This document shows, in pieces, positions 1 through 7,157 of a DNA stretch of 18,674 nucleotides. A program made the translations under genes and the position numbers. Each line of letters opens with the position of its first letter. The stretch's first letter is position 1. The DNA lies in assembly GCA_035634055.1 (NCBI GenBank), contig DASQDR010000263.1, positions 1 to 18,674 of the forward strand. Direction: 5' to 3'. This DNA comes from JAICTV01 sp035634055. GTDB taxonomy: Bacteria; Planctomycetota; Phycisphaerae; Tepidisphaerales; Tepidisphaeraceae. Below the pieces are notes generated by a model, which saw only the letters and a program-made list of their open reading frames with translations, ran no database searches and was not told the origin of the DNA.

Positions 1-3000
1 CCAGCGCGCGAGCGCGCCGCGGCAGCGCACCGGGGCGCGGGCTCGAGCACCTCGAGTCGCGCCGGCTGCTGGCGAATATCCTGGTCAACACCGCCGTTGA
101 CGAGAGCGTCGCCAACGCGACCGTCAGCCTCCGCGAGGCCATCGCGCAGGCGGACGCCGGCGCGGGCGACGACACCATCAGCTTCAGCGCCGCCGCGTTC
201 CCCGCCGGCTCGCTCACGACCATCACGCTCACCGCGGGCGCGCTCGCCTTCAACGGCACCAACGGCACGCTGGAGATCAACGGCCCCGGGCAGGAGCAGC
301 TGGCGATCAGCGGCAACGACGCCAGCCGCGTCTTCAACGTCGCCGCGGGCGCGAACCTGACGCTGGACGGCTTGACGCTGACCAACGGGCGGCACGCCTC
401 GATGGGCGGGGCGATCCACAACGCCGGCACGCTCGCGATCAGCAACGTGCTGGTGACCAACAGCAACGTCGTCGGCGCCAACGGCACCAGCGGCGCCGGC
501 GCCACGCCCGGCGGCAGCGCGGGCACCGTCTGGGGCGGCGCGATCTACAGCAGCGGCGCGCTCACACTGACCAACGCCACGGTGAACAACAACGCCGCGA
601 CGGCCGGCACCGGCGGCGGCGCGGCGTCGGCGGCGGGCGGCGCGGGCGGCGACGCCCTCGGCGGTGGCATCTACGCCGACGGCGCCATTACCCTCACCGA
701 CACCAACGTCTCGGCCAACTTCGCCAGCGGCGGCGCGGGCGGCAACGCCTCGGCCGGGGCGGGCGGCAACGGCGGCGACGCCTTCGGCGGCGGCCTGTAC
801 GTCGCGCCGGGGGCCGCCCTCACCACCGACAACGCTTCGTTCTCCGGCAACGGCGCCTCCGGCGGAAACGGCGGCAACGCCGGGCCTGCCGCCATTGGCG
901 GCACCGGCGGCGATGGCAACGGCGGCGCCCTCTACTCCGACGCCGCCGCCGCCACCCTCAACGACACCGACTTCGCCGCCAACCTCGTGGTCGGCGGGCA
1001 GGGCGGAACGGGACTCACCCACGGCGGCGCCGGCGACGGCCGCGGCGGCGCGATCTACAACGAGGGGCTCACCGGACTCGTCGGCGGGCTGCTCAACTCC
1101 AACAGCGCCCTCGGCGCCGCCGCCACCGGGTCCGCCACCTCCGGCGAGGGCGGCGGCGGCGGCATCTACAACCTCGGTGACCTCAACCTCTTCACCGTCG
1201 AGTTCATCTCCAACGGCGCCTTCGGCGGCAGCGCGGTATCCGGCGAGGCGGCCGGCGGGTTCGGCGGTGCCATCGACAACGAGGGTAACCTCGTCGTCGC
1301 CGACTCCAGCTTCACCTTCAGCACCGCCTCCGGCGGCGGCAGCGCCAGTGCAAAGGCGGGCGACGCCGGCGGCGGCGCCATCTACTCCGGCGGCTCGCTC
1401 AACGTCAGCTCCACCACCTTCGACTCCAACAGCGCCACCGGCGGCGCGGGCGGCACCGCGGCGTCCGCCATCTTCGGCGCCGCCGCCATCGGCGGCGCAA
1501 TCGACATCGCCGACGGCGTCGCCTCCATCACCACCTCCACGCTGTCCAACAACACCGCCACCGGCGGCAGCGGCGGGAACAACACCGCCGGCAAGGGAGG
1601 CCGCGGCGGCAACGGCTACGGCGGCGGCATCGCCAACGACGACCAGCTCACCCTGACCAATTCCACCGTCTACGGCAACACCGCCCGCGGCGGCCCCGGC
1701 GGCGCGGGATCGACCACCAGCGGCGACGGCGGCGACGGCATCGGCGGCGGCATCGAAACCGAGGGCGTCTCCTTCGCCGCCATCAACGCCACCATCGCCA
1801 GCAACACCGCCGCCGGCGCGACCGCCGCACCGGGCGGCGCCGCCGGCCGCGGCTTCGGCGGCGGCATCGACGCCTTCATTAACTTCTCGCTCACCAACAC
1901 CATCGTCGCCGACAACACCGCGGCGTTCCGCGGACCCGACATCGACACCGGCGGGCTGGTCACCCTCGTCAGCTCGATCATCGGGTCGACGCCGGAGTCC
2001 GGCTACAACATCAACACCGGCGCCTCCAGCAACTACCTCACCGACGTCGACCCGATCCTCGGCCCGCTGGCGAACAACGGCGGCCCGACGCAGACCGCGC
2101 TGCCGCAGCTCGGCAGCCCTGCCATCGACGCCGGCAACGACGCCGCCGCCGAGGCGGAGTTCGGCTCCGACGGCACCGACCAGCGCGGCGAAGGGTTCGA
2201 CCGCTTCATCGGCGCCCACGTCGACAGCGGCGCCGTCGAGATTGGCGGCGCCGAGATCTCCGTCACCGGCGCCAACGGCAACGACATCGACAACGACGAC
2301 GACACCCCGAGCAGCCTCGATGGCACCGACTTCGGCGCCGTCAAGGTCGGCACCACGCCGCCGACGCGCACCTTCACCGTCACCAATTCCGGCGGCGGCA
2401 CGCTCACGCTTGGCGACATCGACGTCCCGTCCGGCTACGAGCTAGTCGAGGGGCTCGACGCGTCGCTCGCCCCCGGCGAGAGCGACACGTTCACCGTCAG
2501 CCTGGAGGCGATCAACGCCGGCTTCTACGGCGGGCAGATCGCCATCAGCTCCAACGCCGGCGCCGACGCCAGCTACACCTTCGCCGTCACCGGCACCGTG
2601 AACGCCAACGGGTTCCTCAAGGTCAACTTCCAGACCGCCAGCGCGGAGGTGCCCAGCGGCTACGTCGCCGACGCCGGGCTTGTCTTCGGCAACCGCAACA
2701 ACGGCTACAGCTACGGCTGGAACCAGAACGCGCAGATCGGCGCCCGCGACCGCAACGTGCTGGACGACCAGCGCGCCGACACCCTGCTGCACATGCAGGC
2801 GTACGGCAACCGCACGTGGGAGGTCGCCATGCCCAACGGCACCTACAAGGTGCGCGTGGTGGCCGGCGACCCGAGCTACTTCAACAGCGTCTACAAGATC
2901 AACGTGGAAGGCGTGCTCACCGTCAACGGGACGCCGACCAGCGGCAACCGCTTCGTCGAGGGGACGCAGACCGTCACGGTGAAGGACGGCAAGCTGACGA

Positions 3001-3530
3001 TCAGCAACGCCAGCGGCGCGGTGAACAACAAGATCGCCTACCTGGAGATCGAACCCGCGTCGCCGCCCCCGCCGCCGTCGAAGATCAAGGTGAACTTCCA
3101 GCCCGGCGGCGCGGCCGTCCCCGCCAGCTACGTCGCCGACACCGGCGCGATCTTCGGCAGCCGCGGCGGCGGGCTGTCATATGGGTGGAACCAGTCCGCC
3201 AGCGGCTTCGCCCGCGACCGGGACGTCAACCCCAGCCAGCAGTGGGACACGCTGGTCCACACGCAGGCGTACGGCAACCGGACGTGGGAGCTGGCGGTGC
3301 CCAACGGCACCTACAGCGTCTACGTGGTGGCCGGCGACCCGCAGTACTTCGACAGCGTCTACAAGTTCAACGTCGAGGGCCAGCTCACCGTCAACGGCAC
3401 GCCGAGCAGCGGCAACCGCTTCATCAGCGGAACCAAGACGGTGACCGTGAGCGACGGCCGGCTGACGATCAGCAACGCCGTCGGCGCGGTCAATAACAAG
3501 CTGGCGTTCATTGAGGTGACGCCGGTGTAG
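1..3530 (+). CDS. Exported LEPR-XLL surface protein with Pmp-like beta-helix repeats, choice-of-anchor domains and two C-terminal beta-sandwich modules (5' partial)
   Basis: The reading frame is open from base 3 to the TAG at 3528-3530, giving 1175 visible residues; only a short N-terminus should be missing. Visible residues 14-24 read LEHLESRRLLA, a LEPR-XLL type planctomycete export motif that normally sits near the start. Residues 42-47 (SLREAI) fit a CSLREA-like motif. About 13 Gly/Asn-rich repeats of roughly 43 residues follow (about 135-660), each starting GG(A/G)(I/L) and carrying T/N-rich strands, as expected for a parallel beta-helix. Residues around 683-747 (NNGGPTQTALPQLGSPAIDAG) match the choice-of-anchor Q type. 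Residues 754-868 look like a choice-of-anchor D / ASH-like beta-sandwich (FGAVKVGTTPPTRTFTVTNS). Two homologous modules of about 147 residues end the protein, joined by a Pro-rich linker. The likely role is cell-surface or secreted adhesion or glycan binding. No enzyme motif, dockerin or C-terminal membrane anchor is seen. Architecture is well supported; function is inferred. Confidence 0.88.
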   Translation, partial: SARARRGSAPGRGLEHLESRRLLANILVNTAVDESVANATVSLREAIAQADAGAGDDTISFSAAAFPAGSLTTITLTAGALAFNGTNGTLEINGPGQEQLAISGNDASRVFNVAAGANLTLDGLTLTNGRHASMGGAIHNAGTLAISNVLVTNSNVVGANGTSGAGATPGGSAGTVWGGAIYSSGALTLTNATVNNNAATAGTGGGAASAAGGAGGDALGGGIYADGAITLTDTNVSANFASGGAGGNASAGAGGNGGDAFGGGLYVAPGAALTTDNASFSGNGASGGNGGNAGPAAIGGTGGDGNGGALYSDAAAATLNDTDFAANLVVGGQGGTGLTHGGAGDGRGGAIYNEGLTGLVGGLLNSNSALGAAATGSATSGEGGGGGIYNLGDLNLFTVEFISNGAFGGSAVSGEAAGGFGGAIDNEGNLVVADSSFTFSTASGGGSASAKAGDAGGGAIYSGGSLNVSSTTFDSNSATGGAGGTAASAIFGAAAIGGAIDIADGVASITTSTLSNNTATGGSGGNNTAGKGGRGGNGYGGGIANDDQLTLTNSTVYGNTARGGPGGAGSTTSGDGGDGIGGGIETEGVSFAAINATIASNTAAGATAAPGGAAGRGFGGGIDAFINFSLTNTIVADNTAAFRGPDIDTGGLVTLVSSIIGSTPESGYNINTGASSNYLTDVDPILGPLANNGGPTQTALPQLGSPAIDAGNDAAAEAEFGSDGTDQRGEGFDRFIGAHVDSGAVEIGGAEISVTGANGNDIDNDDDTPSSLDGTDFGAVKVGTTPPTRTFTVTNSGGGTLTLGDIDVPSGYELVEGLDASLAPGESDTFTVSLEAINAGFYGGQIAISSNAGADASYTFAVTGTVNANGFLKVNFQTASAEVPSGYVADAGLVFGNRNNGYSYGWNQNAQIGARDRNVLDDQRADTLLHMQAYGNRTWEVAMPNGTYKVRVVAGDPSYFNSVYKINVEGVLTVNGTPTSGNRFVEGTQTVTVKDGKLTISNASGAVNNKIAYLEIEPASPPPPPSKIKVNFQPGGAAVPASYVADTGAIFGSRGGGLSYGWNQSASGFARDRDVNPSQQWDTLVHTQAYGNRTWELAVPNGTYSVYVVAGDPQYFDSVYKFNVEGQLTVNGTPSSGNRFISGTKTVTVSDGRLTISNAVGAVNNKLAFIEVTPV
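405..1980 (+). repeat. Coding array of about 13 degenerate ~130-bp repeats (Pmp-like GGAI repeats)
   Basis: Within the surface-protein gene, units begin with a Gly-Gly-(Ala/Gly)-(Ile/Leu) tetrad, continue with a short strand such as TLTNATVNNN, and end in a Gly/Ala-rich loop before the next tetrad. The first three tetrads are 43 codons apart. Thirteen starts can be read, from GGAIHNAGTL to GGGIDAFINF. The pattern recalls chlamydial polymorphic outer-membrane protein repeats (GGAI plus FxxN/NxA), which fold as a beta-helix. The units differ in sequence, so this is an old, diverged array and not a recent DNA expansion. Confidence 0.8.
2619..3527 (+). repeat. In-frame tandem duplication of a ~147-residue C-terminal module
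   Basis: The two modules start with LKVNFQ (K codon at 2619) and IKVNFQ (K codon at 3087), an offset of 468 nt or 156 codons, separated by a Pro-rich linker (SPPPPPS). They share YGWNQ, AYGNRTWE, PNGTY, VVAGDP, FNVEG/INVEG, LTVNGTP and TISNA.GAVNNK in the same order. The bases are also close; for example, the stretches encoding AYGNRTWE and SVYK are nearly identical, so the duplication is recent or kept similar. The sequence resembles malectin-like or CBM-type beta-sandwiches with aromatic residues, so glycan binding is plausible but unproven. Confidence 0.85.
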
Positions 3531-3563
3531 CGAGCGACGCGAGAAACGAATTACACACGCAAC

Positions 3564-3600
3564 ACAACCCCGGGCTCACCGCCCGGGGTTGTTTGCTTTC
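3564..3600 (+). terminator. Rho-independent terminator of the surface-protein gene
   Basis: A perfect 12-bp stem pairs 3564-3575 (acaaccccgggc) with 3581-3592 (gcccggggttgt) around a 5-nt loop (tcacc). The T-rich run ttgctttc follows. It lies 34 nt after the stop codon of the plus-strand gene. Read from the minus strand the stem has no T tract, so it mainly serves the plus-strand gene, although it is also downstream of the convergent minus-strand operon. Confidence 0.85.
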
Positions 3601-3606
3601 TGTAGT

Positions 3607-3646
3607 CCTCTCTCCCGCCACGCCGGGAAAGGGTCAGGGTGAAGGC
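3607..3646. repeat. Possible REP-like intergenic element
   Basis: The segment has an imperfect inverted repeat (ctctcccg, then ccggga) followed by aagggtcagggtgaaggc. This recalls a short dispersed element of the form ctctccc...gggagagggtcagggtgagggc that recurs between genes in several high-GC bacteria. It lies between two convergent genes, a usual place for such elements. Only one copy is visible here, so repetition in the genome cannot be shown. Confidence 0.35.
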
Positions 3647-3721
3647 CGGGCCGCGGGTGCCGGGGAATCAACAATGGTCCACTGAAAGGACCGCAGCTCC
3701 GCCGTCCCGCCCTCGAACACG

Positions 3722-5167
3722 TTACTGCGGGAGCGAGTAGGTCACGCCCGCGCCTGCGCGGCGCTTGCCCGCGCGATACCAGTAGGCGAGGACCGCCGCG
3801 TCGATGGCGACGACGGCGGCGGTGACGGCCCAGGCGCGGGTGGTCCGCGAGGCGCTGCCCTCGACCGCGGCGGCCGCCAGGGCGACGCTCTCGTCGGCGA
3901 AGGAGGCGATCGCGTCGCCCAGCAGCATCATCGGGTCCCCGAGATGCGCGAAGTGGAACACGCGCGGGGCGGGGCCGTCGCTGGAGAAAAATGTCTGCGC
4001 CGCCCGCGCCGCCTCGCCCGCCAAGGCGCCCTCAAGAGCGCCCATCACCGCGCCGGCCGCGCGCAATGCGACGCCCGCGACGGCGGACTCCACGCCCGCG
4101 CCCACCGACGCCACCCCGCCGCCCGGCACGTCGCCCACGGCCGCGCTGAACCCGCCTTGCCCGACGGACGGCAACAGCGCGGAGACCACGCGCCCGACGC
4201 CGGCGACGCCGACCGTCTCCACCGTCTCTTCGAGCACGTACGCGTCGCTCTCCGGCGTGCCGGCGTGAGTGGCGATGACCTGGAAGGCTGGACGGACCGG
4301 ACCGCGAGACGGGCCGGCCGTCACCTCGACCGACGACGGTCGGTGGTGGATTGGTTCCTGCGGCGCACGCTCGGTAACGGACGCGACGGGAATTACCACC
4401 GGCACGCCCGCGCCGGGCACGGAGGCGCTATCGCCGGCGGCTGGAGCCTGCGTCGCGGAACCCGGATCAGGCGACGCAACCGGCGGCGCGGGATACGCGG
4501 CGGGTTCGTCAACATCGACCGGGGCCGTCCAGCCGCGCGGGCTCAGATGCGGGCCGAGGTTGGGGCCCGCGTCCGGCAGCTTGATCAGGACGATGCCCAG
4601 CCCGAACAGCGCGCGAGGGCCGACAATGACGGCGCCGGTGCCGCCAACGGAAGCAGTCGCGCCGGCGCCACCGACGTCGCCGGGGCGGCCGGCGCTAATG
4701 GGTTCATCGCGCGGCGCCAGCGCCTTCCGGTACTGCCGCTCGCCGCGGCCGCCGCGGTGGAAGTTCGCATCGCCGTCGGACGTGTTGGCGCGCTCGATCG
4801 AGTGCCGCGCGTGCCCGCCGTGCGCCGCGCCCGTTCCGTCGCCGCGAGCGTGCCCCGGGGCCGAAGCGTCACCGGCGAAAGTACGAGCCGCCGGACCCGC
4901 CGCCGTGAAGGACGCCGATGGCACCGTCGCCTGCCGCGTCACGTGGTGTCGGTCCAGGCGCGAGCGCGTCTGGACGACCGCCATCGCCACGACGACCGCG
5001 TCGCCACCGGTGTTCATTCCAAGCGGCGACCGGGCCATGCCGGCGGTCGCGATCGCAAGTTCGCCACCCGCGCCCGTGCGCGACATGAGCACGCGGGTTT
5101 CCAACGCCTCGACCGCCGGGGCGCCAAGCGCTGCCGGCGCTTCGCCGTTCCCATTCGTGTGGTTCAT
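3722..5167 (-). CDS. LEPR-XLL type exported protein with a C-terminal membrane helix, last gene of the ECF operon
   Basis: The product has 481 residues. Residues 19-29 (VEALETRVLMS) are a variant of the LEPR-XLL export motif. The long middle is low-complexity Ala/Gly/Pro/Ser with His/Arg-rich patches (about 90-150) and no recognisable enzyme domain. Near the end a hydrophobic helix (about 444-464, AWAVTAAVVAIDAAVLAYWY) is followed by basic RAGKRR, which suggests a C-terminal anchor with a short cytoplasmic tail. The ATG at 5167 was chosen because AAGGA sits 9 nt upstream (5181-5177) and because it puts the motif close to the N-terminus; an in-frame GTG at 5227 would overlap the preceding gene. 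It follows the LTxxQ-like gene after 52 nt, so it is probably co-transcribed with the sigma and anti-sigma genes. No function can be named. The large open frames on the opposite strand here lack any motif. Confidence 0.72.
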   Translation of the reverse strand: MNHTNGNGEAPAALGAPAVEALETRVLMSRTGAGGELAIATAGMARSPLGMNTGGDAVVVAMAVVQTRSRLDRHHVTRQATVPSASFTAAGPAARTFAGDASAPGHARGDGTGAAHGGHARHSIERANTSDGDANFHRGGRGERQYRKALAPRDEPISAGRPGDVGGAGATASVGGTGAVIVGPRALFGLGIVLIKLPDAGPNLGPHLSPRGWTAPVDVDEPAAYPAPPVASPDPGSATQAPAAGDSASVPGAGVPVVIPVASVTERAPQEPIHHRPSSVEVTAGPSRGPVRPAFQVIATHAGTPESDAYVLEETVETVGVAGVGRVVSALLPSVGQGGFSAAVGDVPGGGVASVGAGVESAVAGVALRAAGAVMGALEGALAGEAARAAQTFFSSDGPAPRVFHFAHLGDPMMLLGDAIASFADESVALAAAAVEGSASRTTRAWAVTAAVVAIDAAVLAYWYRAGKRRAGAGVTYSLPQ

Positions 5168-5219
5168 CAGCGTTTGTCCTTCGGCTCTGGCAATCCCCGC
5201 CGCGAGCGTCCGTGCGATG

Positions 5220-5768
5220 CTAATCACCTGCCGGCGCGGGCGATGCGGGAGAAGCGGCCGGCGGCGACATCATCGTCGTCGGCGGCGAACGTTTCACGCG
5301 CGATTCGAGGATTTTGTCATATTTCGCCCGTTGCCCCTCGTCCAGCAGCGAGCGCGTGCGCTCGACCGCCTTGTCGAATGCCTCGCGGCGCCGCTGCTCG
5401 AGCTTCTCGTAGCGCCCGGCGTAGTCGCGCGTGAGCTGCTCGAACTTCGCCTTCTGCTCATCGCTCATCAGGGCGGCGATGTCGCGGTCGCGCTGCTGCT
5501 GGAGGTCTTGCGCTTCATCGTACGATCGGTGGACGCGGGTGCGGACGCCCTCCCAGACCTCGCGCATGAGTTGTTCCTGCTTCGGCGTGAGCGCGAGCTC
5601 CTCGACCAGCCCCGCCGGAACGCCGCCCGCCGCCGGCGCGGGGGGCGCGACGGGCGCGTTCCCACGGGCCGCTGGCAGCCGCGCCGCCAGCAGCCCCGCC
5701 AGCACGCCGGCGGAAATGCCGAGCACCGTCAGTCCGAGCACCATCAGCGTCAGCCGCCGGGACCTCAT
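5220..5768 (-). CDS. Membrane-anchored LTxxQ-like (Spy/CpxP or metal-resistance type) periplasmic protein
   Basis: The product has 182 residues: an N-terminal hydrophobic helix (about 5-29, LTLMVLGLTVLGISAGVLAG) preceded by RSRR, a Pro/Ala linker (31-52), a long charged helical region (55-160) and a Pro/Ser/Ala tail. The helical part has LTPKQ (60-64), MSDEQKAKF (101-109) and LDEGQRAKYD (142-151), spaced like the LTxxQ motifs of Spy/CpxP-type chaperones and heavy-metal-resistance proteins. Such proteins act outside the inner membrane as stress sensors or chaperones. The ATG at 5768 overlaps the TGA of the anti-sigma gene (ATGA), which indicates translational coupling and fixes the start; longer in-frame starts would run deep into that gene. 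Position directly after the anti-sigma factor suggests it modulates or reports the signal. No metal-binding His/Cys cluster is seen. Confidence 0.8.
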   Translation of the reverse strand: MRSRRLTLMVLGLTVLGISAGVLAGLLAARLPAARGNAPVAPPAPAAGGVPAGLVEELALTPKQEQLMREVWEGVRTRVHRSYDEAQDLQQQRDRDIAALMSDEQKAKFEQLTRDYAGRYEKLEQRRREAFDKAVERTRSLLDEGQRAKYDKILESRVKRSPPTTMMSPPAASPASPAPAGD

Positions 5769-6268
5769 CGTTCCACGTTCTCCCGGTTCAAGGCGTCGAG
5801 CATCGCTTGCGCGTAGACGGCATCGCCGACCTCGGCGGGTGAATCCACGCGGAGGCGGGTGGCGATCTGCTCCCAGCTCTGCGGCGACGACGTCGGCCGC
5901 TGCCCGGCAGCGACAGTGGCCCCCGCCCCGCCGCCGGGGCGAGCAGGCCCGGCCGGCAACGTCAGCAGCCACGTCCCGCTGATCACCAGGACAGACGCCG
6001 CGATCAGCCCCGCGACCCCGCCGATGCGCCAGACGGGACCCTCGGCGGCGTCGTCGAGGGCATCATGCACCCGCGCGAGCTCCGCGGGCGCAAGATCGTC
6101 GGAAAGTTGGTACGCCGAGATCGAGCGGGAAAGTTCGCGGAGCTGCGCCAGCTCCGCCGCGCACGCGGGGCACTCGGCCAGGTGCGCCTCGACGCGGCGC
6201 CGCTGGTCGGCACCGGCCTCGCCGTCCAGGTACGCGCTGAGCAGGGATGGTTCGCACACCGTGGTCAC
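5765..6268 (-). CDS. Membrane-bound anti-sigma factor with ZAS-type zinc-finger domain
   Basis: The product has 167 residues. The N-terminal cytoplasmic domain holds H29-x3-C33-x2-C36 (HLAECPAC), the zinc-associated anti-sigma (ZAS) signature, within LLSAYLDGEA...RRRVEAHLAECPACAAEL. A single membrane helix spans about 82-104 (IGGVAGLIAASVLVISGTW), followed by a Gly/Pro-rich stretch and a 50-residue periplasmic C-terminus. The start is GTG at 6268, overlapping the sigma-factor TGA (GTGA), so the two are probably made in step. By family, it should hold the sigma factor inactive at the membrane until a signal triggers release. The signal is unknown. Cys5 could add a redox element, but this is speculation. 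Confidence 0.9.
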   Translation of the reverse strand: MTTVCEPSLLSAYLDGEAGADQRRRVEAHLAECPACAAELAQLRELSRSISAYQLSDDLAPAELARVHDALDDAAEGPVWRIGGVAGLIAASVLVISGTWLLTLPAGPARPGGGAGATVAAGQRPTSSPQSWEQIATRLRVDSPAEVGDAVYAQAMLDALNRENVER

Positions 6269-6963
6269 GACTGCTGCCGCCTTTCCTTCCCGTCCCCGTT
6301 GGCGTTCGATTCCCTGCCGGCGGTTCGCGCCGCGCCGTTGCCAGATCGCGCGTCGCTGCCACCTTCGCCGGCCGCGCGGTTGAGCACCGCGGGCGGGCGG
6401 CGGTCATAGCCGTAGGACCGCAGCTTCTCCCGCAGTTCCAGCCGCGCCCGGTGGATGCGCGAATCCACCGTCCCGCGCGGCACGCCCAGCGCGGCGGCGA
6501 TCTCCTCGTAGCTGAGCCCCTGGAACTCGCGCAGCACGATCACGTCGCGGTGCTCGGGGGCGAGGGTCTTGATCACCGCCATCAGGTCCATCCGCCGGTC
6601 CGCCGCCTCTGATGCAGAGGTGACTTCCATGCCGGCGTCGTCGATCGGTCGCTGCTTCTCCTCCGCCGCCTGGATCGACAGCGTGGCGCGCTGGTGCTTC
6701 CCCTTGCGCCAACTCTTGGCGGCCTGGCGGATGAGGATGCTGGTCAGCCAAGTCTTGACCGACGAGCGGGCGTCGAACCGCCTCAGCCCCTTGAAGGCGC
6801 CGACCAGCGACTCCTGCAACAAGTCCTCGGCGTCGGCGCGGGTCGGCGTCAGCGCGACGGCGGCCCGGAACAATACGCTGGCGTGGCGGTCGACCAGCCG
6901 GTGAAAGGCGTCGTCCGCCCCCCCGGCCGCCGCGCGGACAAGGTCCAGGTCCGAAGGCTCCAA
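6265..6963 (-). CDS. ECF (sigma-70 family) RNA polymerase sigma factor
   Basis: The product has 232 residues from a TTG start. Sigma region 2 covers about 16-86, with AEDLLQESLVGAFKGLRRFD (45-64) and WLTSILIRQAAKSWRK for core and -10 recognition. Region 4 covers about 124-181 (LAPEHRDVIVLREFQGLSYE and the helix-turn-helix VPRGTVDSRIHRARLELREK) for -35 recognition. An uncommon basic tail of about 50 residues (182-232) follows region 4. The TTG at 6963 is preferred because GGGAG lies 8 nt upstream and the protein then begins just before region 2. An earlier in-frame TTG at 7053 would add 30 residues without homology and has no ribosome-binding site. It leads an operon with its anti-sigma factor. 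Confidence 0.92.
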   Translation of the reverse strand: MEPSDLDLVRAAAGGADDAFHRLVDRHASVLFRAAVALTPTRADAEDLLQESLVGAFKGLRRFDARSSVKTWLTSILIRQAAKSWRKGKHQRATLSIQAAEEKQRPIDDAGMEVTSASEAADRRMDLMAVIKTLAPEHRDVIVLREFQGLSYEEIAAALGVPRGTVDSRIHRARLELREKLRSYGYDRRPPAVLNRAAGEGGSDARSGNGAARTAGRESNANGDGKERRQQS

Positions 6964-6971
6964 AACGCCCG

Positions 6972-6976
6972 CTCCC
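6972..6976 (-). promoter_or_regulatory. Ribosome-binding site that supports a TTG start of the sigma factor
   Basis: GGGAG on the minus strand is 8 nt from TTG at 6963-6961. No in-frame ATG or GTG is placed sensibly between the sigma region 2 homology and the upstream stop, so this site decides the start. A TTG start lowers translation, which fits a regulator kept at low level. Confidence 0.55.
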
Positions 6977-7157
6977 GTGCATCTGCGTCCTGCAAATCCC
7001 CGCCACAACCCATTGTTCCCCCGCCGGGGCAGGTTCTTCCCGGGAAAAATCAACGCGACGCCGCCGGCGCACGAACGACCTCGCCACTGCGGCGATCAAG
7101 CCATTACAGGATGAGCAGTTGCGCACAACCTGGCGACGGGCGGCGCGGCCAGCGGGT

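Noticed and set aside
405..1980. Possible CRISPR or noncoding tandem repeat array
   Set aside because: Repeats are degenerate at DNA level, in frame with a multiple-of-three spacing, and explained by the repeated protein fold.
405..1980. RTX calcium-binding nonapeptides
   Set aside because: Gly-rich loops lack the GGxGxDxUx nonapeptide pattern; they are spacers between GGAI-type strands.
3944..5816. Two long plus-strand open frames opposite the LEPR-XLL, LTxxQ and anti-sigma genes
   Set aside because: They cross several genes that have overlaps, start signals and motifs on the minus strand; their translations are low-complexity Arg/Ala/Pro.
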